DNA of 64,000 bases from Polytrichum commune. Lineage: Eukaryota > Streptophyta > Polytrichopsida > Polytrichales > Polytrichaceae. The notes under the pieces were generated by a model. The model saw nothing but the letters and a program-made list of their open reading frames with translations, was not told the DNA's origin and ran no database searches. The DNA lies in contig OX485807.1 in assembly GCA_950295325.1 (NCBI GenBank), positions 43,368,440-43,432,439 of the forward strand, read 5' to 3'. This document shows positions 47,625 through 61,974 of this stretch, piece after piece. A program made the position numbers and the translations under genes. How positions within the stretch are numbered: position 1 is the first letter of the stretch; each line of letters opens with the position of its first letter.

Positions 47625-50600
47625 TCAAAACTCATTACTCAAGAGACCATTGATCTCAATATCATCCTTTAGGAAGGCCCACGGACCTGTTGCTGTTCCA
47701 ACCCTGTGAAGAAAAGTATGCTAATGTCAGAGAGCATGCTCTTATAATACACCACACTTGCAAGAAGGTGAGCACAAAGCCCAATTTGCTTGACATTAAT
47801 AGCACAAACAGCACAATTCAGTCTTGCTGGACTCCAATGTGTTGAATATCCACTGATGCGAGAATTCGAAGAGACAAAGCTCCACATAAGTATAAATGTC
47901 AGGTTTGCAATTGTTTCATGATAGTACCACTTGAGGACTTTCAAAAAAGTTCAGGACAATCAGGGACATACCTCCAAAACCCAGCACCCATACGTAATGT
48001 CATCACAAGAGTCAACCCCAACCACACGGCCATCAGCCCCCATATTTGAGGCAAAACAAATAGGAAAACAGCAGATGGCACTGACACCGCTATCTGTGGA
48101 AACAGAACATGTTGATTGATATGATTAGCATAACGTACGACCCTTACAAAGTGCATCACAAACTTTTATTTCAGCTGGCAAGACCCAATCTATAGTAGTC
48201 TGACCTGAATTCTTATTATTATTATCATAAGAGCACGACATACAGGTGATACAAACTGACCATTGAGTAAGCTGCATATCCAAAGTCAGCCGCTCCATAA
48301 TGTAGACCATCGAATACAAATGCTAGGGAGTTGATTGGCTGAGTTAGAGCAACAAACTGCAACACAAAACCACAATACCATAGTCTCATGAAAAGTGATA
48401 TGGTCATCACATTGTGAATCAGAAATCATGATGTCCAGGTAGGAAACCCAACAGTTTCTTTCATGGCTTGCACCACTATTCGAAATCACATTTTTGAAGT
48501 GGAACATAAAATATAAACTCGAACATAATCCCCTAACTTGCATCGCATATGGATCATGCATCTTGCTGGCAAGTCACAGGATAAAGGTAAAATAGCAAAA
48601 TATGATACATACCGGAATAAGGCCTTTGATGACATTTAGGACATCGGCATCTGTGCTAAAAACTTTGGAGAAGGTAGGCATTCCAACTCCCAACATCAAA
48701 CCAATAAGCAATCCGAACACAAACCCAATCTGCGTCACCAAGTATTGATACTACTTAGATATGTGTCTCCAGCAGAAACAAGCACTGGACTGAGAAGTTA
48801 CCACAAAAGGATTTCGTACTACTTTTCTTATACTTGTTACCAGGTCTTTCTTTTCAAGGATTAATGGATGTACAGGACAGACTTTAAAAATCCAAGTCAA
48901 ACCTGCAAGGTAAAAATAACCATCAACAATACATCGGTAGAGCTATTACTACCCAATAGACTCTCTATAGGCGTTTGTATTAGCTACCTGTAAGATCCGG
49001 AATGAAGCTTCCTTTACACGCCTATAATCAAATTTGGCAAAAGCAGTTGCAATAATTGCCTGGTGGACAACAAGAAATACACACAGGTCAATCAACTACA
49101 AAAAAACCATATCCTCCACACTTAAATTTTAAAAAGCACTGCCCACATACATGTATCAGAACAGATGAATCTCTGTAAAAATACTGTATCAATGGCTAAA
49201 ACTTGTCCAAGTAATTCGTCCCACACTTGTTAAGTACTACACACCTGGCCAGACAAAGCTAATGAGTCGGATAGCAGCGACGCTGCCAACCAGATTTGCA
49301 TGCAAATTTGGTGACCAGCCATTTTAATAGCACCTTGTCTTGCAGCCATAGAGGTTGCCAATGTCATGACAAAGAGTATGGCTATGGTCCGCCCCAAGAG
49401 GTAGCCACCTGCCATATGCCAAAGTAAAATATCAGATTCACATTTTAAATTGAAATTAATATTAATGATAGGTAAAAATGTGAAACTTGGGATGAATGTA
49501 ATACATCCACATAAATCATGTATAGCAAATAGAATGGGTGACATGCACACACAAGTTTGCATCAAGGTAAAGTCTCTACATCATCCTTGAATTTACAGTA
49601 TCGATTTACAGAAATTAAATTATCAACACCCAAGTGCTTTCCAAAATAAGGAGGCATTTGCAAGCAGCAGAGCCCTCACCAGATTTCAAGAAGCGGCTCA
49701 ATTTAAGATCTTCTCTTCGAGGTGGCAGAAGAGTAACTTTCCGAGCCAGACTCCAAAGGAGCAGACCTACTATTACATACCTGCCAAGACTCCATATTAT
49801 GAATATCCACAATCTCTATTCTGCGCCTCGGGGTTCTCAGTTGTCAAACACTTCAAAAGGGTGGAAGATAATTTCAAATAAGGTATACTGTCATATTACC
49901 AATGGGTGCCCTTTCGACAAGGTAAAAGGAACAAATTCCAACAATAGGGTCCTAGATTCCCAAAATTCCCAATGCAGTGAACTAATGAAGGAGGGGGAGG
50001 TGTCGGAGTTAGGTGGAGCCAATCTCCATGAAAATATTTAGAAGTACTGAACATGGGAGAGGCAAGTGCCGAAACTAAGAACACAATCTCACTGATTGTG
50101 ACAAGATAAGCATGGTTTCAAGGACAAGGTAATTCCTTCCTTTTCCTTTGTTATGATTGGTTGGTAGGGTGTCAGATTCAAGACACATGGTGAAGGTATT
50201 TAAAGCCAAGTTAGTGTGTAATTAGCTCATTAAGTGTCGTTTCCAAGACAAATGATGTGTGTAAAGATAAACTTAGAGACAAACCATTTATGGATATAGA
50301 CAACAATGGCAACCGTTAATCTCTATGAATGGGTATACTTGAAATCTAATAAGAGGTGTCTGTAGGTCCATCGTACATCAACCTAGCAGAACGCTTTAAG
50401 AAACCATAACTAAAATCGCATTATGTCCAAAAAAATAGTAAATAAATGTTGGGGAATTTAATTGCGTTTTCGTAATTTACATTAAAAATTTCTTACAGAA
50501 TCACATAATTCTATAAATGCTAAAATTGCTCAAGCTATAGTTATCTATATGAGGGCAGGATACTTAGGTGCGTAATCTTACTGTGAAATGACGGTTGCAA

Positions 50601-53600
50601 TGGCAGCCCCGCTTACACCAAGTTTGAGTGTAAAAATCAAAATAGGGTCAAGAGCTATGTTGACTACATTTCCTCCCACTGCAATCAAAAGATAAAGCCC
50701 TTGTGTCAGCACAAAGTGACACACTGAAACAACCAATATGAAAAAATTTGTTGGTGAGTTGTATTTTGTGGTTTCAAAACAAACAAGAATACCTCAGATC
50801 ACTTACTAGTAGCGTAAAGTGGGGTTTTTGTGTCCTTAAAACCCCGGAACACGCCCTGAATAGCAAGTGCAACCACCACAGCCGGAGCACCAATAGCTCG
50901 CAGAATCAAATACTGAGCAGCCGGCATTCGCATTGGTGACACCTGAAACTCCAAAGATCAACATTTTGAAGTCCACATTCATAAAATCTAATAACAGAAT
51001 CTGAAGAAGCTCTTTCCATGAGAAGGTACGAAGGTTGTCAATAAAAAGAGAAACATCCGGTCTTCGGAACAAGAATACAGCTAATTCATCTTCTACACTA
51101 AATCGATCTTAATATATGCATGAACTGGAGCCTGACTTGACCTCCTTAGTAAACAGGTTGAAAAGATATGTATAGCAAGAGAAAGAATCTGAGAACTACT
51201 AACCAATCTTGTAAGAGTATCTAGGGCTAACTAACAACCAATTGGCTGTAACCAACATTTAAAAACGTCTTCCAATTCTCCTGAAAGACTCCAGCATTCA
51301 AGCCAAATAGTGCAGACTTACCGAGTTCACGCCCATCACTGTCAAAATTGGACCTGCTAGAAATGCCAGAATGAATGCTTCTCCCAGTCCCAGTATAGAT
51401 CCAATAACTAGAGCTGATGAGACTGATGGAAGACATGGTTTCTCTGGTTTGCTAGTAGGCGTTTGCAAAGCTTGGAACTCCTCCGCTTTCTTCGAAACTG
51501 TGAAAAGACCACAATATTACACTTCAACATAAGGCGGAAACTGCTCACAGAAGTGCCACCCTCAAATCTAATAGTTACTAATAATACAACGTTTGCACCT
51601 CTTTTGATGTTTAACCAACCTTCCAATTGCAGCAACCCTTCTGTAGTCGGTGAGGTAGGCTCTAACGGCATGTCAGAGACTATAATCTTCTCAGATGCAT
51701 CCTCCGCAACAAATGATGTTGTAACATTGAGTAAGGGCAGGTTGAACATCTTAGACACCAAATTAAAAATAGAAATAGAAACACCAACAGCTCCCAGCTC
51801 CACTGGACCTGAAGATTACACCCATATAAGAGGATTTGTTAGTGAATTACAAAGAACGTTGATTTTGCAAAATCCAAAATTCTAGACTGCAAATACAGGT
51901 AAGAGAGCAACTCATCCTCCATGCTTACCTATATGACCAATGAAGGCAGTATCCACCAACGAAGCGAGGGGATCTGATGCGAGAGCCAACAGTGCTGGCA
52001 GTGCAATGATTATAATTTCAGACCCAAGCTCGTCTGCTTTGAACACATTACTGCAAGAAAAACAACACCCAAAGACTGAGGATATCAGAAAGCACAGGCA
52101 CATGAAAATCTGGATTGAGGTTAATCTCAAGATTGTTTATATGTCTAGCACTGGCTTCACCAATCTTTTTGCAAGATAATTAAGAGAAAAGCTGTAGGTG
52201 CACCCCACTAAATCCACCATGAATTCCAAAAGACAGGACATCTGTAATAATAAAGTCAGGTACCTTAAGTTTGCAAAAAGTCCTCTCAGCGGATGGCCAT
52301 TCTTGTGAAAAAGCGTTCTCTCAGTCTCACTTGGAGCCGTCAAACTCAAGGATGCCAGAGATTTCAAACTTTGTGACATTTCTACAAACGGTTTGAATAA
52401 GTTCCAAACCATTTTACATACCCCGTAGCTCTCTACCTAATCAAGTATTTGTTTTGGGTCCACAAAATTGACTATGCCAAGAGGACCCACAATCCGCACA
52501 TTGCTCCCCTTGAAACCCCTAATTCCAATGTCTGGCCCTCTGATGCATCTTAACCAACTTCTAGGAGCAAAGACGTAATTACTAGCCGCAGCAACTAGTG
52601 AACGGGCATTAATTAAGCGCTTCGCAACACCTTCGCAACCTGCACAAGCACCACTTAACGTCATCAAAAAGCTCCAAGACAATTCAAACTGGCAAAACTT
52701 GCAAAACTGCATGCCATTAGCAATCAGACACGACAAGTTCTCAACAGCTTCTACTCTTCACATCCTTTAATTCGCACAATATCCTTGTCCGCGACAACAA
52801 GAATTCATGTAGAGACCTCCAATCTAGACCAGTATGATTGGAATGCACAGATTACAATCATTTCACATGCCAGTGAATCAAGACACTGACACTCTTCGCT
52901 GGCAAAAGGACTGAGACTAATGTAGGCTCTCTGACCCCTCAGGAATTATCAACCGCAAGGCTGAGCATTGAAATCAGGCTCATCACATCACATCACACAT
53001 ACTTACACTCACGATACTTGAATTTCCAGTCAACAGAAACAGTGGAAGTTGCCACGAAGCATTACCAAGAGTCAACGGCCAATAAAAAGCTTATTCGAGC
53101 ACTCCAGCGTCCTAATGTTTTGCCAGTCTACGAAGGTGTTCACAGCAATCGTCACGACTTTTATCGAGAGTGCGAGTTCATAACTATACGCCACGAATAT
53201 ATCCTACTTCGATCGTCACTAATACAACAAAACATATTAAAGAACCGTCAACTTTGAAAGAGGCGAAAAAAGAAGTTAATTAAAACCAGACAGTCCACGG
53301 GCACGTGTACGCAGATAAGCACCCCCCCCCCCTCACACAGCTGTCCGATTGAATGCCTACACCGAGGTAAGTGAACGCCCACACTGCCTACCGTTCTCAA
53401 ATTCGCGCTCGGGGAACAATAAACGAACTCGAAACTCAATCCACTTTCTCCTGCTCTCGTATCCCCCGAGCCACACAAACCCTAACCTACAAGAAGGCCG
53501 CAATTCACATCACTCCTGATGATGCTCATCGCTCACGGCCGCTTGCTTCTTGTTGCTTGACATCCAAGCCACACAAACCAGTCTGAAAGCAAAGCGCAAA

Positions 53601-53732
53601 GACAGAGAAAGAACGCAGAGCCCGCACCAGAAGCTTACCTCCGCAGAGTGCGATGATCGATGAGAGTTCGTGCGGCTTTAATAAACGCAGGGAGCAGGAC
53701 GAGTGCGCCGGGGGGACGGGCTCATCCGCCAT
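47625..53732 (-). CDS. MATE-family transporter, DTX42/FRD3 citrate-transporter type
   Basis: Thirteen exons with GT..AG sites and unbroken phase: 53732-53639, 52033-51929, 51808-51620, 51497-51322, 50942-50807, 50678-50582, 49780-49680, 49408-49245, 49059-48988, 48729-48613, 48356-48261, 48093-47972, 47703-47625; 515 residues. It should be a membrane antiporter with about 12 helices exporting organic acids or similar solutes. Family marks: DELGSEIIIIALPALLALAS then DPLASLVDTAFIGHIGPVEL (exons 2-3), TTSFVAEDA, VIGSILGLGEAF, a hydrophilic loop (about residues 100-150), GVFRGFKDTKTPLYAT (exon 5), IALDPILIF, GVSGAAIATVISQ, TQPINSLAFVFDG (exon 11) and GFWRVGTATGPWAFL at the end. The strongest resemblance, from memory, is to plant DTX42/43 (MATE/FRD3). 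The short N-terminus (33 residues before DELG) shows no clear transit peptide, favouring the plasma membrane. It is intact and the only clear host gene. Substrate is inferred from the family. Confidence 0.9.
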
Positions 53733-54340
53733 AGCGTCCTGAAGTGTGAGAGAAAAGGCCGCCGAGGCAGGGACCACGCAGACAGGCTCCATCACAGACA
53801 GGAACGAGGCCCAACGACAAAGCAAAGCCCCGCAGGCTTCAACCTTCTCGGCTCCCACGGCCCAACAAACTCTCCCACCGCCGCGCATCTCCGCCGTCCA
53901 GATCCTCACCTCTTCAAATCTCAGCCGCCCAATGTGTCCCCGGCCGGGCCCGGGGGGGCTCTTCACCACCCGGCCCAATCTACCGCCCCAAGCCATCATG
54001 TCCATGCCTGGATAACCTACACGGGGCCATCCGACCCGGTTAACAACCCAACTCCCTCCGTCGTACAGATCTCCGTATTTATGATTCTCAGCCGTCCGAT
54101 TTTCCCGGGGCCAGACCCAGGCCCCTTCGACACCACCCGGCCCCATCTCCCCCACTAGCCATCCTGTCCGTCCACGAGGCCCTCAGCGCCATCGTGTCCG
54201 TCCCTGAACAATCAGTACAGGCCCATTCGACCCGGTTAACACCCCCACACCATCGTGTCCGCCCGCTAGGAGTCCGGGTGGGACCCAGTTCCACGGTGTC
54301 AGTATCTCCCGTAATTCTCGGAGTGCCACCGTGTCCCGGA
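53733..54340. promoter_or_regulatory. GC-rich promoter/5' region of the MATE gene with imperfect duplication
   Basis: GC-rich in contrast to its surroundings. Two imperfect units of roughly 165-175 bases (about 53895-54055 and 54065-54245) share TCTCAGCCG(C/T)CC, GGGGCC(A/G)G, CACCACCCGGCCC, AGCCATC(A/C)TGTCC and CGACCCGGTTAACA. Frames on both strands here are open only because stop codons are rare in GC-rich DNA. Confidence 0.5.
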
Positions 54341-57300
54341 CTCGTGGGTCCATGATTGTACGCGTGGCAGCGGCTGGCCTTCCTGCCTCCTGTGAAGGGA
54401 GCCAGTTACTGACTTATATCTAGGCATCTGAATATAAGTAGATGTCTCGGCTGTGTACATTTCTGGATACATAGAAGGTATCTACAGGATCTTGATATTC
54501 ACCTAGATATTATTGTCACGAGATACCACGTATCTAGGCGACGAGAACATTTGCGGCGGGTAAAGGTAGAACTAAGGGAGGAGTCAATTCCGTTATGATT
54601 TCCGACGGCGAAGGTACTGTTGCCTATTATTAAGGATGGTTTTCACCCATGGGTATCTTTTCTTAACATCTTGCTTATTATTATCTACATTCACACTTGG
54701 GCCATTGTTAATTTACCTCATACATTAAATTTTATTATCGTTAGGCTAAATTATTGTATCATTATACCCTAATAACACAATTAGCACTTAACCTCGGTGG
54801 TAACTCATCTCATGCGTATTAGGATGATCGGTTGCATTTAAATGTCATCATAATAATTAGTGACTTCCTAGTTATCAAATGGCATGTTGACAGATGACAA
54901 GCAAAGTGATTTAATAATGGTCGTGTGTGGATTGAAATAATAACCCAAGCTGGATAGGTGAGAATTTGGTAAAGTTGCCTACATGGGTAAATGAAATGAC
55001 ATTGTGGTCAATTTGAAGTTAGGTTATATAACCAGCAAGCTTATTAAATTTAGCAAATAAAATTAGGACTTACCCATAGGTGTAAACCCTCCCTTAGGTA
55101 GATACATAGAATCATGCAGTACTTTTGATGTCCTTGTGGCTTATATCAAGTAACTTCCTTCTCATTGTCTTTAATGCAAAGATACTATGTTTGCATGCTT
55201 CTTGAGGGAGGGCTATCCCAATTATTGAGGGAGGGCTAAAAGTGCGGGTAGGAAGTAGTGAAGGTGATACTAAATTACTTCATCTTATGAACCAATGCCA
55301 CCAAAAGATCTAAGAAGCATTGTCCATATTGGCATTATTCATTGATCATACTATTCATTGAAGCATTACTCGTTGAAAGACTAGCATTGTTCAGTGATAA
55401 GCATGTGTTTGCAATTTTATTTTATTTTTATCTCTCTACAAGCATCTTAGAGGACACATTAATATTCTCAAAATTCATGGTAAATGAGCATTAATTTATA
55501 GATTTAGCATCACTCAATAATAATAAAATTAACCCTCATAAGACTTGGCAAAATAGCGAGTATTCCATGAATTAGGACCACATGCACTAATTGGGATAAT
55601 CATTGTACCTCAAATACTAAGTAAGTACACTAAATACACTAAATAGTCCTATTACGGTGAGCCACAATAATTTATAGAACCACACTATTTTTTTTTAATT
55701 GTGATTAATGCAAGGGACATTATTTCTCAGCCCATGCTAAATTTCTCGTAGAAGGTGTGTGTGGCCACGTTAATTATTTTCTAGAAAATTAATGTGGTGA
55801 TTGTTTTTTATCATGGGCTACTTTTCTCCTATAACCAATATTCAATATCTTGGTTGGAAGTCTTTTAAAGACTTCAGAAAGACCCAAGGTCGTGTACCGA
55901 ACTGAATTCCACCTTGACTTTAAATTAATGTGGCCCACATTGATTATTTCCATGTTGATTTTCCACCCACAGTAAATGTGAATATTTTGTATAGCTTTGC
56001 ATATTCGGCATGCCTAGTAAAACTACATGGAGTAGATTGTTTTGTCTAAACACTGTGGGATACCATTTGGAGTTACATGTTGCTATAACTTTATATCGGC
56101 ATTCTCATCTTTTACCAACTAAATTATATCATATTCTTTAATGTGCATACTAACTACTTATGTTATTTGGGTAAAAAATGACAACTCTTTGTAAATGTTA
56201 TAGCAATGCATAACTTCAAATGGTAACCTACACTAATTAGACAACATAGAGTAGTTCTACAAGTGTGGGTTACTATTTGGATCTATACATTGCTATAACT
56301 TTTTATTGGGAATACCAACTTTTTTTCAAACCAAGTCACTTCATGTCCCTTGCATACTACATGGTTTATGGTATTTATTGTCATGGACACTATTTATGAA
56401 GGGCCTAATCTAGATGCCTAGAGGTCTCAAAGTACCACTTCAAGTCCACTACATATGAATTGCCAATGTATCATATTATTACTCTTTGTCAACATACGTA
56501 CCATTCGAGTGAAATGTAATTTACATCATTGGCGTTATAGCACATTGGGATACTCAAGATGATACTTTTGTGTTTTAATATCCAAAGGGGAATATATTAT
56601 TGAGCATACGATTGGCAAGTGTCATAACATTATTCATCCATGTGCGTCAGTTCCACTAACCCTAAAATATCATATTATGTGGACCCCTAATAGAGTAGCA
56701 ACACTCATTTACTATTCATACATTTAGGGTGACACTTAGAAACTTTGGTGGCGTTACGGTGAGTTCCCATGTAGGCCGCTCGCCCATTATATTCTAGTGT
56801 ATATACGGACAATTCTACCCAAATGTAAGGGAATCTGGTGGGGTAGGGTTCGTATGTGCCAACTAGCTACTTTCATCTTCTCAACACATGCCCCCCCCCC
56901 CCCCATACCAATCTCCTCCTCCATGTTTAAACATCCTCCTCCTTCTTAAAATCAATCTTCTTAAACCTTTAATGATCGCCCATTATAGGCTAAAGATTCT
57001 TTAGTGGGCACATGGAAGTCTTGTGGCCCGTGTCCATGGTCCTCCACATTCTAGCGGACCGCCATAAAATTTGGTTGGATGGCGGCTTGCGCTTAATACA
57101 TGCCAACAACTCTGACCCACTATTTTATAGAATCTAATGGGAGAGCAACCTACGTGGAAACTCACCCTTATAACCCCCGCACCATTCACATGAAGGATTG
57201 TTCATCTAAGTATTATTCATTTAAGAAACTATTCATATCATCATTATTCAATGAAAATACTAACATTGTTCATACGAACACCGTTTGTTATTCGTACCAT

Positions 57301-59299
57301 TATCAATTTCTATATATTATCTAAGTTTCTTCTCATGAAGGTAAGCTAGTGGTGACATGTGTCATATGCTAAATACATAATGAAACACAACCATACAACT
57401 AAATAAATGTTATGGTCATGTGTGTACATTTTAGTATGGAAGAGGAGGATATCCTTGGGCATATTAATGCCAAGAGTCATTTGTATAACACTTCTAGGCA
57501 ATTGGGAGTCAACTCGTATACCATTATGCAACATTATTTGAACATACTCAAGCCAAGATATTAGTAGTCACACTTGAACGTCAAGTGTCACGAGATGACA
57601 CTAATGGTGAAATTGTTGATCATTAATGTAACCTAGCATATCCTTCAAAATAGGATAAATGACACTATTACACATGTGTAGAAAATGATATTCTTGATGA
57701 GAGTTGACTAATCTTGTCTTGATCAATGTCTTGTCCTGATAGGATATGTCATCACTATACATGTAGAGTTAAGTTATGACAACATACATCCCTTGAAAGG
57801 GTCCTGGTAATCAAGTTTATCAGTTGCTATTTATTCCACCTTTTGTTATTCCACCCTTTTCCCGTCAAAAAAATTGGTTGGAATATTGTTCATATATGTT
57901 ATTCACCTCAAGCCCAATATGGAAGACATTAATATATATACATAATATCGTTGCATCAATGTATTAATTGACCAAGTATATATTACAGTCGATATAAGTA
58001 TGTTACATTTGCATCACTGATTTAGATTTTGCCTGGTTAAGAATGTAACAAGAAACTTTCACCAAGCTTATATCATTTCATGCAATTAGTGGCTCCACAA
58101 GTATTGTAGATCCCATATATATATTTAATTGTGTCTGTAGATAAATTGCATTAGAATTATCATGTTAAGCATAGCCAGTTTAGATATGGTAGGCCTTCTC
58201 AATAATTCAAGAGTGCCCATATTTCCAATCACAAAATCCTTCGTTCAATTTTGTGATCAGATAGCACAGTGTAATGTTTGGATATTAGTTAACCATATCC
58301 AGGTTGTGAGTCACTCCGGCCAGGTAGGCCTTCGCAACAATTCAGGTAGTCACCTATTCCCAACAAAAAGTTAGTTCACTTATGCAATCAGATAATCACA
58401 GTTTAATGTCTGAATCAAAAGTAACCATGTCCTGGCCATAGGCAATCTCAGGTTTCAGTACTTTCAACTACTGTCATTAGTACCATCCTCTCCCCATGCT
58501 GACGTCCCACACAAGTTTACTCATATACAAATATACGTTAGTTTCGACACATATATGTATCACAGTCACTTATTAGGAGGGTTCTAATAATTCCAAGATA
58601 TATTATGCTTCATACTAGAATATCCATATACCACTTTATTCGGAAATCATGGCAATTTTCAAAGATATTTGTGACTATCCATAGAGTTCCTCTAACTCTA
58701 TCATATATTTTTTGTATGAAAATCAAGAGTCCCAAACTTTAGTTGAAATACCTTGTATAGTTAGTTGTCTATACAGGTTGTCTTGTTCTTGATCTTATTC
58801 TATATAATCCCAATTGCTTTATTACCACAAGGTTCATAGAGCTCAAGTTGAGGATCAATTGGAGAATATAGTGAAAAAATAGGTGTAAAAACAAGAAAGA
58901 AAGACTCAAATTCAATTCCGGACATAAAAGCAAGTAGTCTTTAGGAATTGAGATGAGCGGACAATTCTTCGGAAGGCATGTAGCGCTTGTAGAAGAGGTC
59001 CTCACCTATGCCCATGCTCCCCAAGAATAAAAAAAATTATGTCAGTAGAGCATACAACAAGTGTTAACAGACCTCTTACTTGTTATCGATGTCAACAAGG
59101 CAATACCACTTCCTTATACACCATTGCTACATTCTCTTGTTATACATAGTCATACAAATTTTTGTAAACAATAATCAAGTAATTTGAGCAAGATTTGTGC
59201 TCGCTCAAGTACTTAGTCACATTCACATGTAAGCTATCCATCTACAAAGCTTATATTCACCACCTTGAACTCCTCAGATGTTGATCCTGGTTTGCTCAT
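54341..59299. other. AT-rich intergenic DNA
   Basis: No coding region with recognisable motifs. It contains a C-run (56891-56904) and scattered CACTAAATA words (55627-55645) resembling the MITE ends. 58162-58374 repeats GTAGGCCTTC(T/G)CAA(T/C)AATTCA twice at about 140-base spacing. Otherwise nothing seen. Confidence 0.4.
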
Positions 59300-59420
59300 C
59301 TTGTTTTGTAGTATCACTGTAAGTCTTTAGTCGCTCACAGTCGAAAATCTTGAGCCTACCACTACACAGCAGAGAGTGGTATCGCAGAGTTTGAGGCTCT
59401 GTAGCCTCACAGTGAGATAA
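59300..59420 (+). mobile_element. Possible LTR-retrotransposon remnant (primer-binding site)
   Basis: CTACACAGCAGAGAGTGGTATCGCAGAG ends with a sequence close to the initiator-Met tRNA complement (TGGTATCAGAGC) used by plant Copia elements as primer-binding site just after the 5' LTR. No gag/pol frame follows, and the 5' end of the LTR is not identifiable. Confidence 0.3.
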
Positions 59421-59710
59421 CTATATAACTATATATATAACTATACGGCAACTTGTCTCTCTGTGACACAGTGTTTCACTACCCTGCCGTAGATCTCAAA
59501 AAGTTTTCCGCTTAGTCAGGAGTAAGGGCCACTTCACACACAAGGCTGAAGGCCCTTGACCATGGCAATGTAAGAGCTCTCATTGGTCGAAAAGGCGGAG
59601 ACCGTCCAAGTTCACTTCACACTAGGAGGTGAAGGCCTAAAGGCCCAAAGAAAAGTTCATGGATGAAAAATCTACATGGAGTCCTACATGGCTAGTTGTG
59701 GATAAGGGTG

Positions 59711-59781
59711 CATGGTCTACCGGAATTTGCGTCAGGCCCACCTCCAAGAGGTGGGCTTGACGCAAATTTTGGGAGACCATG
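59711..59781. repeat. 71-bp near-perfect hairpin
   Basis: Arms 59711-59744 and 59748-59781 (34 bases each) with loop CAA. Thirty positions pair exactly. If the plus strand is transcribed, three of the other four become G-U pairs, leaving one mismatch. The left arm contains AATTTGCGTCAGGCCCACCT. Confidence 0.9.
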
Positions 59782-60978
59782 ATTTTTTTAATATTTTTTC
59801 CAGCAGGACAGATTTCAGGACAGACTGCATGGCAGATTCCAAGACAGACAAACACCACCAAGTAGTTATCTTAAATTAATAAACTTGGAGACATATTATA
59901 TTAAACCAAATCCTCCCCTCTTTTTCCGCCAACAAAATATGCAATGGTCCCGCAACATGGTTCATTCTCACTTCACACTATGCTTGAGGGCCAAAGACTA
60001 CATAAAATGGCTTTCCCAACACCCATGGTACGGCCTTTGGATGAGAGTCAAGGGTCCTCACCATTACAAGGTCACGGCTCTTGGCTCATGTGTGAAGTGG
60101 CCCTAAGTGAGAGGACGACTCAGTTGCTGGGAGGAAACACTGCTACGAGCTTCGTACCTCTCTCTCTCTCAAGAGGTACAGGCGTGAGCAGATTGCAGAC
60201 ACCAGAAAGTAAAAAACCAGACGTCGCACCGGACTTACTGGCGCTCCTAATATTTCATTTTTTCTACTTTTCTCGGGCAACCCATGAAGGAATATTCTGT
60301 TTTAAGAAACCGAGAGAGAGACTATGTCCGGGGAAAACCGACGGCTAGTTCATTATCAACCGATGGATTTCTCCTCATGGCCGGTCCAGATTTCCAACCA
60401 TCGGATGGCAATCCGACTGTAATTTCAATCCTCCGGCATCAACCGATGGACCAGAAAATGTCCCGGAAATGTAGCCGATTCTTCTTGTGAGTTACTGGAT
60501 TTCAGCCGGAAGCATCCAAAGCGCTATTTGTCTGGGGCATCTGATGATGCTCTTGAGGAAGTACCCTAAACCTTAAACTTTTTGAATTATGCAACCTTTC
60601 CATGACCAAATCCAATTGCTTCTATGAAGAATTGGGGGACTCTTGGCCTTCAAGCGGTGAAGGCATTGCTAGGTTCAATTCCTGCCAAGGATATTAACTC
60701 TTCAAATTTAAAGTTTTGAACATGCCTTTCTTTTCACTTATTCAAGATTTTGTACTAAGAAATGATTTCTAATAACTTTTCATACATTTTTTAAACAATT
60801 AGTGCCAATATGAATTCCATTTAATCGGATATTGGGCAATGAAAATATGAATATATAGGCAATTGACCGATTGATTCTACAAAAGACCGGCTCTTGCCGA
60901 TGTAAATTGGAAAAAATTCGACCCTTCGTAGCAACTACCGGCAATTAGCCACTAAGGCTTCAAAAACTTCCTGAACTC

Positions 60979-60980
<2 letters not shown>

Positions 60981-61013
<33 letters not shown>
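60981..61013. repeat. (GA)n microsatellite
   Basis: About 16 uninterrupted GA units. Confidence 0.95.
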
Positions 61014-61015
<2 letters not shown>

Positions 61016-61945
61016 GAGCTTTTTTTAATAGATCTAAGCTTATTTTCAAGCATAGTCTTTTTCTCAATACATCCTCTTATTTTGAGGCCACACCATTCAT
61101 TTACATATCTATGCCCTTTTCAAAAACTTGGGAGGGTGGGTGGGACCATCCCTCATGTTCATATCATTGCACAACCATCCCTATGCTTTTGTCACTACCA
61201 CCTCTTGGTAGCCATCTAAGATCATACAACCTTTGAGCATTCATCTTCCATAAGTTGTATCCTTGGTATCCTTAAACCTTTTGTGGTAAACTATATCCAT
61301 TGCTTGCATTGTCAACTTTCAAAAAGGTATCTAGGACATGTTCACATCATAAATCACTCACAAAAAAATTAAAAATGCTATGTATTATGTAGGATACTTA
61401 AGCTTCAAATACACATTACTTTTGAAAAAGATGATATACAAAACCTAAGGTTGTTGTCAAGTTTGTGAAGGGTATGCCTCACATGTGTCCATGCCACCAA
61501 TCAAATCCAAAGAGAGGGTTAGTAACGTACATGAGGTGGATAACGACAAGACCTAGTTGTTATCTACGTCACACAATCAAATACGGCATAATCATACGTT
61601 TTGTGTCAATCCATACCCAATACTACCAGTGAGTATTTTACTTGTTCCTTAGCCATTTGGTACTTTAGTGACTAATACTTGCAGCAATTACCATACACCT
61701 CCCACAAGTTCACAAACTTTACTCTAATCCAAGAAGTTACTTAGTGTAAGTTACTAATGTGGCTTATCCTTGGAAAGGAGGTTCTCATGTCTCCTTTCCC
61801 TTAATATAGGATTACGTAACCATCCTTGTCCGTAGATGCATAGTGTCGGATCTATGGTGGATATTTTTCAAATATAACTTTCCGAACCCTAATGTAATTA
61901 GTCATTTGGGGTTATATTTCATTATATGTGCTACTCATTTATGGC

Positions 61946-61974
61946 AGAGAGAGAGAGAGGGAGAGAGAGAGAGA
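61946..61974. repeat. (GA)n microsatellite, interrupted
   Basis: GA repeat with one GG interruption in the middle. Confidence 0.95.

Noticed and set aside
53526-54158. Long open frames on both strands upstream of the MATE gene (209 and 151 codons)
   Set aside because: The DNA is GC-rich and poor in stop codons. Only the last 31 codons of the minus frame (from 53732) fit the MATE gene, and the rest shows no protein motif.
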